From Synechococcus sp. SynAce01 (GTDB lineage: Bacteria > Cyanobacteriota > Cyanobacteriia > PCC-6307 > Cyanobiaceae), in the NCBI RefSeq assembly GCF_001885215.1, contig NZ_CP018091.1, forward strand, positions 2,294,001-2,358,000: a DNA stretch of 64,000 nt. The letters are read 5' to 3'. The position numbers and the translations under genes were made by a program. Shown here piece by piece: positions 29,164 to 38,386 of the stretch. Within the stretch, counting starts at the first letter, position 1. Each line of letters begins with the position of its first letter. The notes under the pieces were generated by a model. It did no database searches, was not told the DNA's origin, and saw nothing but the letters and a program-made list of their open reading frames with translations.

Positions 29164-29182
29164 GAGGCGTCGGGAGCCAACC

Positions 29183-30187
29183 ATGAGCCTGACCCCTACG
29201 ACCTTGATCCAACAGGACGACCGCATCTTTGTGGCCGGTCATCGGGGCATGGCGGGGAGTGCCATCTGCCGGGCCCTTGCTGCCAGGGAGTACGGCCATG
29301 TCTTGACGGCCGGGCGCGACGAGCTTGACCTGCTCGATCCGGTGGCGGTGCAGGCCTGGTTTGCCGCGAATCGCCCCGATGTGGTGGTGCTGGCGGCGGC
29401 GAAGGTGGGCGGGATTCTGGCCAACAGCACCTACCCCGCCGACTTCCTGCTCGAGAATCTGAAGATCCAGAACCATGTGATCGAGAACGCCTGGCGCCAT
29501 GGGGCGCGCCGGCTGTTGTTTCTCGGCAGCAGCTGCATCTACCCGAAATTCGCCCCCCAGCCGATCACCGAGGAATCGCTGCTCACCGGGCCATTGGAGC
29601 CCACCAACGCCTGGTATGCGATCGCCAAGATCGCCGGCATCGAACTCTGCCGGGCCCTGCGCCAGCAGCACGGCTTTGATGCGATCAGCCTGATGCCCAC
29701 CAATCTCTATGGCCCTGGCGATAACTACCACCCCACCAACAGCCATGTGCTGCCGGCCCTGATTCGCCGCTTCCACGAGGCCAGGCAAGCCGCTGCGGCG
29801 CGTGTCACCTGCTGGGGCAGCGGCAACCCGCTGCGGGAGTTTCTGCACGTGGATGATCTGGCCGATGCGGCGCTGTTCTGCCTGGAGCGCTGGCAGCCGG
29901 CGATCACCGCGGCCGATCCCGATCCGCTGCAGTTCCTCAACGTGGGCACCGGCCTGGATCTGCCGATCCGGGAGCTTGCCGGCCTGGTGGCCGAAGCCGT
30001 GGGCTACGAGGGCGAGATCCTCTGGGACACGAGCAAGCCCGATGGCACCCCGAAAAAACAACTCGACGTCAGCAAGCTGGCGGCCCTCGGCTGGAAGGCC
30101 CGCATTCCCCTGGCCGAAGGCCTGCGCCAGACCGCCCAGGCCTATGCCCTCAGGGTTGCCACCGACGGGCCATCCGTTCGCCGCTGA
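29183..30187 (+). CDS. fcl: GDP-L-fucose synthase
   Basis: Epimerises and reduces GDP-4-keto-6-deoxymannose to GDP-L-fucose. The 334-aa protein has the NADPH loop FVAGHRGMAGSAICRAL, LGSSCIYPKFAPQPI (catalytic Ser/Cys region) and NAWYAIAKIAGIE with the Tyr-x3-Lys pair, and DNYHPTNSHVLPALIRRFHEA. Starts at ATG 29183 in a reading frame that runs into gmd upstream, so the start was set by the gene boundary. Co-expressed with gmd. Its role is in capsule, lipopolysaccharide or S-layer sugar supply. Confidence 0.97.
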   Translation: MSLTPTTLIQQDDRIFVAGHRGMAGSAICRALAAREYGHVLTAGRDELDLLDPVAVQAWFAANRPDVVVLAAAKVGGILANSTYPADFLLENLKIQNHVIENAWRHGARRLLFLGSSCIYPKFAPQPITEESLLTGPLEPTNAWYAIAKIAGIELCRALRQQHGFDAISLMPTNLYGPGDNYHPTNSHVLPALIRRFHEARQAAAARVTCWGSGNPLREFLHVDDLADAALFCLERWQPAITAADPDPLQFLNVGTGLDLPIRELAGLVAEAVGYEGEILWDTSKPDGTPKKQLDVSKLAALGWKARIPLAEGLRQTAQAYALRVATDGPSVRR

Positions 30188-30229
30188 ACTTGGCTTCCTG
30201 GCCATCGATCGAGGGCCTCATCTCAGCGA

Positions 30230-30772
30230 TCAGGTGGCAACGGAATGGACGGCGACCGCGATGGATTGTTTCTGTTCTTCGTCGTAGCCCCATCGCTTCA
30301 AGAACCCCACGTCTTCCCCCTGGCCGCCGGTGGCTGCCAGCAACGTTTCCAGCCTCTGCTTGACAGCCCCCGGTTCCAGCCCACGCAACAGATCCCGACA
30401 ACGGCGTTGGACGCGCAGCGATTTGTCCTGTTGCTCACTGTCGCCGCTGCGGCCGTGGTGCTGCGCCATGGCCGTGCTCATGGCCAGGTTGCGTGCTGTG
30501 AGATCCACCACCGCTTCGCCAGCGATGCGCAGTTGCAGCACCAGGGCCTCCGGCAGCCGGTCCATCAGGGCGCTGTCTCCGGCCAGCGAGACCACGAAGA
30601 AGCCGCGGGCGCCGTCTCGGCTGGCCACCAACTCCCCGACCCGATCGGCGATCACCTCATCGCTCAGTTCACCGTTCTCCCAGAGCCCCAGCCAATGGTT
30701 GGCGATCTCCATTGCTTCGGCAAAGTCAGGTACCTTGGCGGTGGAGGCACTCTGGGGCGATGACATCGACAT
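30230..30772 (-). CDS. Conserved cyanobacterial hypothetical protein (180 aa)
   Basis: I do not recognise a named domain. The protein is 180 aa, soluble and acidic, with helices rich in Leu, Ala, Glu and Asp; MEIANHWLGLWENGELSDEVIADRVGELVASRDGARGFFVVSLAGDSALMDRLPEAL reads like a conserved alpha/beta domain. Start ATG 30772 faces era at 30771-30834, so the two genes share a tight divergent start region. No signal peptide or membrane segment. Confidence 0.8.
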   Translation of the reverse strand: MSMSSPQSASTAKVPDFAEAMEIANHWLGLWENGELSDEVIADRVGELVASRDGARGFFVVSLAGDSALMDRLPEALVLQLRIAGEAVVDLTARNLAMSTAMAQHHGRSGDSEQQDKSLRVQRRCRDLLRGLEPGAVKQRLETLLAATGGQGEDVGFLKRWGYDEEQKQSIAVAVHSVAT

Positions 30773-30803
30773 GGTGACGGGTCAGGCTGTCACTGTTGAG
30801 CGT

Positions 30804-31751
30804 ATGCAAAACCCAATGCCGCCGGGGCCCGGCATGATCGATAGCGCTCCCGATGGCTTCCGCTCTGGCTTCGTCGCCCTGATCGGTCGGCCGAATGTGG
30901 GCAAGTCGACCCTGCTCAACCAGTTGGTGGGCGAGAAGGTGGCGATCACCTCCCCGGTGCCCCAGACCACCCGCAACCGGCTGCGGGCGATTCTCACCAC
31001 CCCCGCCGCCCAGCTGGTGCTGCTGGACACCCCTGGCATCCACAAACCTCACCACTTATTGGGCGAGCGGCTGGTCAAAAGTGCCCGCGGTGCCATCGGT
31101 GAAGTCGACTTGGTGCTGTTGCTTGTGGATGGCAGTGAGCCGGCCGGGCGCGGCGACGCCTTCATCGTCCAACTCCTCCAGCATGGCCGGGCTCCGGTGT
31201 TGGTGGCGCGCAACAAGCAGGATCTCGTTGATCCCGCCGCCGCCGTTTCCCTGCAGAACAGCTATGCCGATCTGCTCGAGGAGCATGGACTCAACGCGGC
31301 CCAGATCGATTGCAGTGCAAGCACCGGGGCGGGCTGCCTGGAGCTGGTTGACGCCCTGGCCGCCCAGCTGCCCCTCGGCCCCTACCTCTATCCCAGCGAC
31401 ACAGTCAGCGATCAGCCCGAGCAGCTGCTGCTCGCCGAGCTGATTCGCGAGCAGGTGCTCACCCACACGCGCGAGGAGGTGCCCCATTCGGTGGCTGTGC
31501 AGGTGGAGCGGATCGTTGAAGATGGCAAGCGCACCGCCGTGCTGGCCACGGTGCTGGTGGAGCGATCCAGCCAGAAAGGCATCCTGATCGGCAAGGGCGG
31601 GTCGATGCTCAAGGAGATCGGCACGGGCGCCCGCCATCAGATGGAGAAGGTCTTCGACGGGCCGGTTTATCTGGAGTTGTTCGTCAAGGTGGTGCCCAAC
31701 TGGCGGCGCAGTGCCTCGCGGCTGGCCGAGCTGGGTTACAGCGGCGATTGA
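30804..31751 (+). CDS. era: GTPase Era
   Basis: GTPase that binds 16S rRNA and helps mature the small ribosomal subunit. The G1 motif GRPNVGKSTLLN, G3 DTPGIHKPHHLLG, NKQD and the C-terminal KH domain with IGKGGSMLKEIGTGAR are all present; ITSPVPQTTRNR is the effector loop. Four in-frame Met starts (30771, 30804, 30816, 30834) exist; 30804 and 30834 best match the usual 300 aa. I list 30804, leaving a space from the divergent gene at 30772. A lyase gene follows 16 nt after the stop. Confidence 0.94.
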   Translation: MQNPMPPGPGMIDSAPDGFRSGFVALIGRPNVGKSTLLNQLVGEKVAITSPVPQTTRNRLRAILTTPAAQLVLLDTPGIHKPHHLLGERLVKSARGAIGEVDLVLLLVDGSEPAGRGDAFIVQLLQHGRAPVLVARNKQDLVDPAAAVSLQNSYADLLEEHGLNAAQIDCSASTGAGCLELVDALAAQLPLGPYLYPSDTVSDQPEQLLLAELIREQVLTHTREEVPHSVAVQVERIVEDGKRTAVLATVLVERSSQKGILIGKGGSMLKEIGTGARHQMEKVFDGPVYLELFVKVVPNWRRSASRLAELGYSGD

Positions 31752-31767
31752 GCCTGGCTCCTGCAGG

Positions 31768-32340
31768 ATGGGGGCTTCTCAGCCTGGCTCTGCCGTGACC
31801 GGCTCCTCACCCAGTTTTCCACCCACCACGTTGCCGGCCTTCCTGGAACTCTGTGCGGGCCAGTGGATGGGTCTGCGCAGTCAGTTCTCGACCTCCCCCA
31901 CCCCGGAGACTGCCCCGCCTGACTCCAGCACGTCTGGCCCTGGCGACGATGACGCCTGGCACAGCAGTGAAAGGGGCGACGTGGTGGTGAGCTTCGAACC
32001 GTCCCGCTCTCCCGCCACACTCGGCAGCCTGCTGGTGACCGCTCCCACCGGAACAAGCCAGCGGCTCGTGTTCCAGGTCGATGGCCGCCTAAGCGAAGAA
32101 GACGGCAGCGCCGGAACACAGCCGCAAACGCCACTGCTGGGCCATTTGATCGGCCATTGGCAGCTCTGGACCGATGGCAGCCTGGAGCTCAGCGGCGAAC
32201 GGGGCGGCAGACAGTGGAAGGAGCGGATCTGGTTCACCAAGCCGAACCTTCGGTTGCGCAGCAGAGTCGAGCACAACGCGGATGACAGTGCCGCTTCTGC
32301 CTACTTCTGTTCGGAGATTCGCCGGGTGTCGGCGGCGTGA
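31768..32340 (+). CDS. cpcS: Phycobiliprotein lyase, CpcS/CpeS family
   Basis: Attaches phycobilin chromophores to phycobiliprotein cysteines. The lipocalin-like protein has PAFLELCAGQWMGLRSQFST, AWHSSERGDVVVSFEPS, KERIWFTKPNLRLRSRVEHN and [14 protein letters not shown], which are the family signature pattern of CpcS/CpeS. Start at ATG 31768, or GTG 31795. Which chromophore and subunit it serves cannot be told. It lies between era and trmD with overlapping ends (GTG of trmD at 32337). Confidence 0.88.
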   Translation: MGASQPGSAVTGSSPSFPPTTLPAFLELCAGQWMGLRSQFSTSPTPETAPPDSSTSGPGDDDAWHSSERGDVVVSFEPSRSPATLGSLLVTAPTGTSQRLVFQVDGRLSEEDGSAGTQPQTPLLGHLIGHWQLWTDGSLELSGERGGRQWKERIWFTKPNLRLRSRVEHNADDSAASAYFCSEIRRVSAA

Positions 32341-33041
32341 GTGGCTTGCGCCTCGATGTGATCAGCCTGGCGCCGGAGGCCTTCGCGCCGCTCCAGGGCC
32401 TTGGCGTGATTGGCCGGGCCTTTGGCGCTGGTCTGGCGGAACTTCACACCCACAATCCCCGGGACTTCGCCACCGATCGCTACCGCAAGGTGGATGACGA
32501 GCCCTACGGCGGTGGTGCCGGCATGGTGCTCAAGCCCGAACCGGTGTTCGCCGCCTTCGAGTCGATTCCGCTGCTGCCGCGCCGGCGGGTGCTGCTGATG
32601 AGCCCGCAGGGCCAGCCGTTGCAGCAGCAGGATCTGCGCCGTTGGGCCGGCGATTACGGCCAGCTGGTGTTGCTCTGCGGCCACTACGAGGGCTTCGACG
32701 AGCGCATTCGCGGCCTGGCTGATGAGGAGGTTTCGATCGGTGATTTCGTGCTCACCGGCGGTGAGCTGCCGGCGATGACTGTGATCAATGGCGTTGTGCG
32801 ACTGCTTCCTGGCACCCTCGGTGCCGCTGCTTCCCTGGACGAGGAAAGCCACACCTCCCTGTTGCTGGAGCACCCGCACTACACCCGCCCAGCCAGCTTT
32901 CGCGGCCTGGACGTGCCCCAGGTGCTGCGCAGCGGCGACCACGGCGCCGTTGCCCGTTGGCGCGCCGAGCAGCAGCAGCAACGCACCCGTCAGCGCAGGC
33001 CCGATCTCTATGCCCGCTGGCAGGCCCAGAGCACGCCCTGA
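32337..33041 (+). CDS. trmD: tRNA (guanine-N1-)-methyltransferase
   Basis: Methylates G37 in tRNAs reading CNN codons, preventing frameshifts. SPOUT-fold signature: [60 protein letters not shown] and [22 protein letters not shown] start at 32337 overlaps the lyase stop by 4 nt. 234 aa, typical length. Glu/Arg-rich C-terminal tail is short. Position next to the lyase, era and ispF suggests a loose multi-function operon. Confidence 0.97.
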   Translation: MSGLRLDVISLAPEAFAPLQGLGVIGRAFGAGLAELHTHNPRDFATDRYRKVDDEPYGGGAGMVLKPEPVFAAFESIPLLPRRRVLLMSPQGQPLQQQDLRRWAGDYGQLVLLCGHYEGFDERIRGLADEEVSIGDFVLTGGELPAMTVINGVVRLLPGTLGAAASLDEESHTSLLLEHPHYTRPASFRGLDVPQVLRSGDHGAVARWRAEQQQQRTRQRRPDLYARWQAQSTP

Positions 33042-33115
33042 CCTGGGCAGCTGACCTGCGCAGCAGCCGGATCGCGGGGCTGGGAGACTGGACGGATGCA
33101 AACGGGCTGAGGGGG

Positions 33116-33595
33116 ATGCAGCTGCGCATCGGCAACGGATACGACATCCATCGCCTGGTGGCGGGTCGGCCCTTGATCCTGGGCGGTGTGCGCCTGGATC
33201 ATCCGCTCGGGCTCGATGGCCATAGTGATGCTGATGTGCTCGTGCATGCCCTGATCGACGCCCTGCTCGGTGCCCTCAGCCTCGGCGACATCGGCCTCCA
33301 TTCCCCCCCCGAGGACCCGCGCTGGAAGGGGGCCGACAGCCTGCTGCTGCTCGAGCAGGTGAGCGGCCTGGTGCGCCAGCGCGGCTGGCAGGTGGTCAAT
33401 GTGGACACGGTGGTGGTGGCGGAGCGCCCGAAGCTCAAGCCCCACATCGAAGCGATGCGGGCCGCCATCGCCGCGCGTCTGGGTGTAGCCCCTGAGCAGG
33501 TGGGGGTGAAGGCCACCACCAACGAGGGGCTGGGGCCGACAGGTCGCCAGGAGGGCATCGCTTGCCATGCCGTCGCCCTTTTGCAGCAACCATGA
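33116..33595 (+). CDS. ispF: 2-C-methyl-D-erythritol 2,4-cyclodiphosphate synthase
   Basis: Fifth step of the MEP isoprenoid pathway, providing precursors for carotenoids, chlorophyll tails and quinones. The 159-aa protein has [51 protein letters not shown] and [20 protein letters not shown], with the zinc-binding Asp/His (DIH, SDAD, HSD). ATG 33116 fixed by the family N-terminus ([10 protein letters not shown]). Overlaps the next gene by 4 nt (ATGA). Confidence 0.97.
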   Translation: MQLRIGNGYDIHRLVAGRPLILGGVRLDHPLGLDGHSDADVLVHALIDALLGALSLGDIGLHSPPEDPRWKGADSLLLLEQVSGLVRQRGWQVVNVDTVVVAERPKLKPHIEAMRAAIAARLGVAPEQVGVKATTNEGLGPTGRQEGIACHAVALLQQP

Positions 33596-34116
33596 GCAGG
33601 GCCCTGGTGATCGGCCTCGCGGCGCTGTTCCTGGTGGGTCTGCTGGCTCTGGGCTGGGCTTGGCCCTTTCTGGGGACTGCCCGGGCCAGCAGCCTGTCGC
33701 TGCAGGTCGGTGCGAGTGAAGTGGTGGAGGTGCTGCGCCTGAAAGTGCCCGCCGAGCAACGGGGCTGCTGGCTGCAGGCCGAAGCGCTGAGCTGGGACCC
33801 CTGGCTGCGCCAGCAAACTGGTTACCGGGGCCGGCAGCTGTTCTGGGATGCCAAACGCCAGGAAGGCGTGCTGCTGATCGGCTGGGCTCGCCGCGCCGAC
33901 TGGCAGGCGATCACAGCGGAAAATGTGGCGGTGGTGCAGAGCCGCTTTGAAGCCGACGCCCGCCGTTGTCTGGGTCTCAAAGACGCCCGGCCGCCACAGG
34001 CCGAGGCCGCTCAGCCAGAAGGGACGCTTGATTCCAGCAACAATCCCTTCCCCCTGATCAGCAGCGAGGAATGGCTGCCGGAGCTCACCGGCGACCCGTT
34101 GGATCCCCAGCGATGA
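33592..34116 (+). CDS. Cyanobacterial membrane-anchored ABM-like protein (TIGR03792-type)
   Basis: 174-aa protein restricted to cyanobacteria; function unknown. One N-terminal membrane helix ([20 protein letters not shown]) anchors a domain with [63 protein letters not shown], resembling ferredoxin-fold antibiotic-biosynthesis-monooxygenase domains such as TIGR03792. Start and stop overlap ispF and larB by 4 nt each, so a single transcript is likely. It may be an electron or haem-handling protein, but that is speculation. Confidence 0.8.
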   Translation: MSRALVIGLAALFLVGLLALGWAWPFLGTARASSLSLQVGASEVVEVLRLKVPAEQRGCWLQAEALSWDPWLRQQTGYRGRQLFWDAKRQEGVLLIGWARRADWQAITAENVAVVQSRFEADARRCLGLKDARPPQAEAAQPEGTLDSSNNPFPLISSEEWLPELTGDPLDPQR

Positions 34117-34850
34117 CAGGCAACGCTCCGGCCCCGGCGCCGCAGGATGGCTGGATCGACGGACTGGCCGAGCTGGACCTGGAGCGGAGCGCCCGTCTGG
34201 GCATGGCCGAAGCAATCTGGGGAGAAGACAAGAGCCCCGCCCAGATCAGCGCCATCCTCGAGCGCCTCGGCGCACTCGGTGCTGTGGCCCTGGTCACCCG
34301 GGTGTCGGCGGAGAAAGCCAGCACCGTGCTGGAGCAGTTCCGCCGACACCGGGCCCAAGCCATGCCCATTTACCACCGTGAGGCTCGTTGCCTCAGCTTT
34401 GGAACCTTGCCGGAGCTGGAGTCCGCAGCTGGGCCTGCTCGTGTGGCGATCGTCTGCGGCGGCAGCAGCGACCTGGTGGTGGCCCACGAAGCGCGCCTGG
34501 CTCTGCGCTGGGCAGGGCTTGGCGCCGATCTGCTGGTGGATGTGGGGGTGGCCGGCCTGCAGCGGCTGCTGGGCAAGCTGGAGCAGTTGCGGCAGGCCCG
34601 GGTGTTGATCGCCTGCGCCGGCATGGAAGGGGCCCTGCCCACCGTGCTGGCCGGCTTGCTGCCGCAGCCAGTGATCGGTGTGCCGGTTTCGGTGGGCTAC
34701 GGGGTGGCCGCCGGCGGCATGGCGGCCCTGAACGGCATGCTGGCGAGCTGCTCTCCGGGTCTGAGTGTCGTGAACATCGACAACGGCTACGGGGCCGCCA
34801 TGGCGGCCGTCCGCATCCTCAGAGGTGCTGCAGCTGCGGATAGGCGGTAA
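34113..34850 (+). CDS. larB: LarB, nickel-pincer cofactor carboxylase
   Basis: LarB carboxylates and hydrolyses nicotinic acid adenine dinucleotide in nickel-pincer cofactor synthesis for LarA-type racemases. The protein is 245 aa with GFGARCLSF-like YHREARCLSFGTLPE, the PurE-like fold IVCGGSSDLVVAHEARLALRWAGLGADLLVDVGVAGLQRLLG, ACAGMEGALPTVLAGLLPQPVIGVPVSVGYG and NIDNGYGAAMAAVRI. No larC, larE or larA lies in the window. Convergent with the DUF1517 gene, overlapping it by 32 nt. Confidence 0.9.
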   Translation: MTGNAPAPAPQDGWIDGLAELDLERSARLGMAEAIWGEDKSPAQISAILERLGALGAVALVTRVSAEKASTVLEQFRRHRAQAMPIYHREARCLSFGTLPELESAAGPARVAIVCGGSSDLVVAHEARLALRWAGLGADLLVDVGVAGLQRLLGKLEQLRQARVLIACAGMEGALPTVLAGLLPQPVIGVPVSVGYGVAAGGMAALNGMLASCSPGLSVVNIDNGYGAAMAAVRILRGAAAADRR

Positions 34851-35757
34851 GAAGTTCTTCGGTACTGAGCACCTCCCCTTCGCCTTCCGGCTGCCAGATC
34901 ACTTCGAGCGCCAGCAGATCGGTCGCCGAGACCGCACCGATCAGACGCAGACCTTCGCGCAGGCTTTCGGCGCTGTTGACGGTCTTGACGGGCAGGCGGC
35001 TGCGGCTGGCGACCAGCAGGGTGATGGCGATGAAGTCGCTGGTGGCATCGGCATTGCCCGCCGTTACAGCGGAATCCTGCAGGCGTTGGCCGGCCACGTT
35101 CGAGGTCACTTCGCTGCGCAACTTGCTGCGCTCGGTCATCGAGAGGCGGTTGAAGGTGGACTCCGCGCTCACGAAAGGCACCTGGCCCACTTCGCAGTTG
35201 GCATAGACCCAGAGCTCGGGCTGACGCATCAGGGCTAGGCAGGTTTCCTGCAGCACCTTCTGCAGGCCGGCGCTGTTGGAGGTGTTGGCCGTTTCGGCCA
35301 GCCGGCGCAGATCCTGCTGCAACTCGCGGGCATTGGCCAGCAAGCCAACCTGCAACTGGGCCACCGCCACCGGGCCATCGGGCTTGGTGACATAGCTGCG
35401 CCCATTGGCCGACGGCAGGGCACCACCACCGCCGCCTGCCCCACCGCCGCGCAGGGCGTTGACCAACACCCCGGCGATCGTCATCAGGATCAGGAAGCCG
35501 AACAGGCCGCCGCCGCCGAATCCGAACATCGGGATAAGGAACGGGAATCCGATCCCGCCACCGCCGAATCCACCGCCACCCCGAGCGCCACCGCGAAAAT
35601 TACCGGCGCCGCCGCGGGAAAAGGAAGGAGCGGAACGGAAGCTGCCGCCACCGATGCGGCCACCGCGGGCGGCGTCACTGGGTTGGGGATAGGCAAATAG
35701 AAACAGACCAGACGCCAGCAGGGGCAACAGCAGCCAGATGGAGAGTCGACGCAGCAT
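34819..35757 (-). CDS. DUF1517 family membrane protein
   Basis: 312-aa protein of a family shared by cyanobacteria and plastids; function unknown. After a signal-like start (RRLSIWLLLPLLASGLFLFAYPQPSDA) comes an Arg/Gly/Phe-rich low-complexity stretch and a helix (LFGFLILMTIAGVLVNALRGGG), then the conserved DUF1517 domain beginning QLQVGLLANARELQQDLRRLAETANTS, with WVYANCEVGQVPFVSAESTFNRLSMTERSKLRSEV. ATG 35757 is preferred over 35826. Its 3' end overlaps larB by 32 nt. Confidence 0.9.
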   Translation of the reverse strand: MLRRLSIWLLLPLLASGLFLFAYPQPSDAARGGRIGGGSFRSAPSFSRGGAGNFRGGARGGGGFGGGGIGFPFLIPMFGFGGGGLFGFLILMTIAGVLVNALRGGGAGGGGGALPSANGRSYVTKPDGPVAVAQLQVGLLANARELQQDLRRLAETANTSNSAGLQKVLQETCLALMRQPELWVYANCEVGQVPFVSAESTFNRLSMTERSKLRSEVTSNVAGQRLQDSAVTAGNADATSDFIAITLLVASRSRLPVKTVNSAESLREGLRLIGAVSATDLLALEVIWQPEGEGEVLSTEELLTAYPQLQHL

Positions 35758-35831
35758 CGAAGAACGAAAGAAAGAACGGGGAGAGGGCACGGGAGAGACC
35801 GGACGAATCGCCCATAAAACATGCATTGAAT

Positions 35832-36053
35832 CTAGGAACCCCCTCCAACGATGGTGACCACCTCAAGGCCATCACGAGCCTGTACCGCTTGGTTTGGCCA
35901 GTGCTTGCGCGCCAGGATCTCGCCGTTGAACTCCACCACCACCAGGCGTGGTTCGTAACCAAACCAGCGCAGGGCCGCGTCGAGGCAGAGACCGGCAGGG
36001 CAGGGTCGCAACTCGCCGTTGAGCTGAACCATCACCGTTGGCTCCGTGCTCAT
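35832..36053 (-). CDS. thiS: Sulfur carrier protein ThiS
   Basis: Ubiquitin-like carrier that brings sulfur to the thiazole of thiamine. The 73-aa protein keeps the TVMVQLNGELRPCPAG opening and the C-terminal Gly-Gly in VTIVGGGS; the extra Ser after GGG is unusual but seen in cyanobacteria, and it must be removed or tolerated before adenylation. Start overlaps the thiE stop by 4 nt, so thiE-thiS are coupled. Confidence 0.92.
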   Translation of the reverse strand: MSTEPTVMVQLNGELRPCPAGLCLDAALRWFGYEPRLVVVEFNGEILARKHWPNQAVQARDGLEVVTIVGGGS

Positions 36054-37126
36054 GAGCTTGCGGCCTGCAGGGTCGCCAGCAGCTGGCGGCAGGCCGCGCC
36101 AGGATCCTCTGCCGCCATCACCGCCCGCACCACGGCCACCTGCCTGGCGCCTGCAGCCACCACCGCTCCCAGGTTGCTGGCGTCGATGCCGCCGATCGGA
36201 AAGAAGGGAATCGGACTGGTCGCCGCCGCCTGGCGCACATAGGCCAACCCCACCGGCTCACGTCCCGGCTTGGTGGGCGTGGCATGCACCGGCCCCACCC
36301 CGACGTAATCGCAGCCGTCGGCCACGGCGGCCTGGAGCTGCTCCAGGCGGTTGGTGCTGCGCCCGATCAGGCGGTCGCGGCCGAGCAGGCGCCGGGCGAT
36401 GGCCGGGGGCAGGTCCCCCTGGCCGAGGTGGACCCCATCGGCCTCCACGGCCAGGGCCAGATCGATCCGGTCGTTGACGATGAACAGGGCCCCATGGCGG
36501 GCGCAGAGCTGGCGCAGGGCGCGGGCCTCGATCAGGCGCTGTTGGTCCTCGGCCTGCTTGGCGCGGTACTGCACCAGACCGACCCCCGCCTCCAGGGCTG
36601 CGGCCACCGTGGCTTCGAGCTGCCGCAGCGGCGCATCCGCTGGATCGGTGATCAGATACAGCTGCTCGCTTGCGAGTTGGCGGCGGCGCTGTTCGCCGCT
36701 GCCAGCGCTGGCCAGCAGATCCGCCTCCAAGTCGTAGAGGGCATAGCGCAGGCTGGCGGCCTCGGCGGCCAGCACGGGGTCGCTGCTGCGGCCGAATTCC
36801 TCCAGCACCCGCAGGGCTTCCTGCACCCGGCCGGCATTGGCGGCCACCACCTGCTCTGGGGCCTGGCGCTCCTGCTGGGCGGGGTGTGCCAGGCCGGCGC
36901 CGCCATCGCTGGCGCTGTGGCGGGAGCGTTTGTAGCTGGCGCGGTGGCAGCGACCCAGCCGCTGGCGCATGTCCTTGCTGCGCGCCACCAGATCCTGGCG
37001 ATCCAGGCCGAAACGGCACCAGTCTTCGATCACCCGCAGGCCCTCGCGGGCGCGATCGAGGTTGGCGTCGATCAAGCGCCGCACGCTGGCTGTCGGTTCC
37101 GGGGAAGGGGTCGGATCGGGTGGCAT
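36050..37126 (-). CDS. thiE: Thiamine phosphate synthase with N-terminal ThiD2-like domain
   Basis: Joins HMP pyrophosphate and thiazole phosphate to thiamine monophosphate. The C-terminal half (residues about 150-355) has LYLITDPADAP, GLVQYRAKQ, LFIVNDRIDLALAVEADGVHLGQ, VGVGPVHATPTKP and IPFFPIGGIDASN. The N-terminal 130 residues (RRLIDANLDRAREGLRVIEDWCRF to LYDLEADLL) are the ThiD2-like helical domain found in cyanobacterial ThiE. 358 aa versus about 215 for a lone ThiE. Overlaps thiS by 4 nt. Confidence 0.95.
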   Translation of the reverse strand: MPPDPTPSPEPTASVRRLIDANLDRAREGLRVIEDWCRFGLDRQDLVARSKDMRQRLGRCHRASYKRSRHSASDGGAGLAHPAQQERQAPEQVVAANAGRVQEALRVLEEFGRSSDPVLAAEAASLRYALYDLEADLLASAGSGEQRRRQLASEQLYLITDPADAPLRQLEATVAAALEAGVGLVQYRAKQAEDQQRLIEARALRQLCARHGALFIVNDRIDLALAVEADGVHLGQGDLPPAIARRLLGRDRLIGRSTNRLEQLQAAVADGCDYVGVGPVHATPTKPGREPVGLAYVRQAAATSPIPFFPIGGIDASNLGAVVAAGARQVAVVRAVMAAEDPGAACRQLLATLQAASS

Positions 37127-37270
37127 CAGGGCTGCATCAGGGCTGGGATTGGGTGGCGCTGAGATGTGAGCGGCTTAACACGAGCCAAGCATCGTGCCGC
37201 GCTGTTCCTAAGTTGGATTCACTCGATCAGGTGGCCCTTGGCCAACGATGCCGGCAGCAGCGAAAATCCG

Positions 37271-37360
37271 ATGCTGGTCCTGATTTCAGGAATTCTGCTG
37301 CTCGGAGGCATCGGCGCGTTCATCAGCTGGGGCCTCACCCACGCTTACCCAGCCGGCTGA
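37271..37360 (+). CDS. Putative 29-aa single-span membrane protein
   Basis: The ATG at 37271 gives a 29-residue peptide with one long hydrophobic helix (LVLISGILLLGGIGAFISWGL) and THAYPAG at the end, the shape of a small thylakoid or plasma-membrane subunit. It ends 3 nt before the ribF stop on the other strand. A longer frame from 37166 has a less convincing N-terminus. Could be a photosynthetic or respiratory small subunit, but I cannot match it to PetL, PetN, Psb or Ndh subunits. May be spurious. Confidence 0.4.
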   Translation: MLVLISGILLLGGIGAFISWGLTHAYPAG

Positions 37361-37362
37361 AA

Positions 37363-38304
37363 TTACCCGGCCGGCTCAAGCCTGAGCAGCTGGCGGGCTT
37401 GCTGGGCGTCGGCACTGATCTGGGCACTGAGCTCCTCGAGATTGTCGAAACGCTGTTGCTGGCGCAGCAGGGCCACTGGCTCCACCTCCAGCTCCCTGGC
37501 TTCGAGATCCAGCTCCCGATCCAGCAGGTGCACCTCCACGGCCGAAGAGGCCAGCGGGTCCACGGTGGGTTGGCGGCCGAGATTCATCACCGCTGCCATC
37601 ACGTCCGACAAGCCGCTGCGGCCAACCAGGCGCGCCCAGGCGGCGTAGACCCCTTCAGCAGGCAGGAATTTGCGACCGTCCACCTGGAGGTTGGCGGTGG
37701 GCCAGCCCAGGCCCCGCCCCAGCCCCCGGCCGCGCACCACCGGGCCGCTGAAGCGGTAGGGGCGCTCCAGCAAGCGGGTGGCTTCGCTGATTTGTCCTGC
37801 CGCCAGGGCGCGCCGGATGCGGCTGCTGCTGACCCGCTCCTCGCCATCCCAGAGCATGGGCAACACGTGCACCCGCAGCCCATGGCGGTGGCCGATGGCC
37901 TGCAGATCGGCGCAGCCGCCGCTGCGCCCCACCCCGAAGCGGAAGTTCTCACCGACGGCCACATCGCGGGCCTCCAACTGCCCCACCAGCACCTGCTCAA
38001 CGAACGCCTCTGGCGTCAGTGCAGCCAGCTCGTGGGTGAAGGGAACCAGCACCAGTTGCTGGATGCCACAGGGCCCCAGCAGCGCCAGCTTCTCGGTTGG
38101 CAAATCAAGCCTTAGCCGGGGCTCGCCGTGGAGCAGCTCGCGGGGGTGGGGCCAGAAACTGACCACCGTGGGCACCAGGCCAGGCGCAGGGTCGGCGGCG
38201 ATCGCGGCAATCACGCGGCGGTGCCCCTGGTGCAGACCATCAAAACTGCCGAGCGCCAGGGCCGTGGGGCGTAGCGCGTCCCGGGGGGATCGCAGGGGAA
38301 TCAA
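37363..38304 (-). CDS. ribF: Bifunctional riboflavin kinase/FAD synthetase
   Basis: Makes FMN from riboflavin and FAD from FMN. The N-terminal FAD synthetase half has LALGSFDGLHQGHRRVI and the GENFRFGVGRSGG pocket, SSSRIRRAL; the C-terminal kinase half has PVVRGRGLGRGLGWPTANL and VMNLGRQPTVD with VEVHLLD. 313 aa, typical for the fusion. Divergent from the DUF3611 gene at 38387. Start ATG 38304. Confidence 0.96.
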   Translation of the reverse strand: MIPLRSPRDALRPTALALGSFDGLHQGHRRVIAAIAADPAPGLVPTVVSFWPHPRELLHGEPRLRLDLPTEKLALLGPCGIQQLVLVPFTHELAALTPEAFVEQVLVGQLEARDVAVGENFRFGVGRSGGCADLQAIGHRHGLRVHVLPMLWDGEERVSSSRIRRALAAGQISEATRLLERPYRFSGPVVRGRGLGRGLGWPTANLQVDGRKFLPAEGVYAAWARLVGRSGLSDVMAAVMNLGRQPTVDPLASSAVEVHLLDRELDLEARELEVEPVALLRQQQRFDNLEELSAQISADAQQARQLLRLEPAG

Positions 38305-38386
38305 CGGTGCGTCAGGGCCCTGGTGGAATCCATCTTTCCATGGGGCCGTGGCAAGTTTGGGGTCCGCCCCAGCACGTTTTGCCCCG

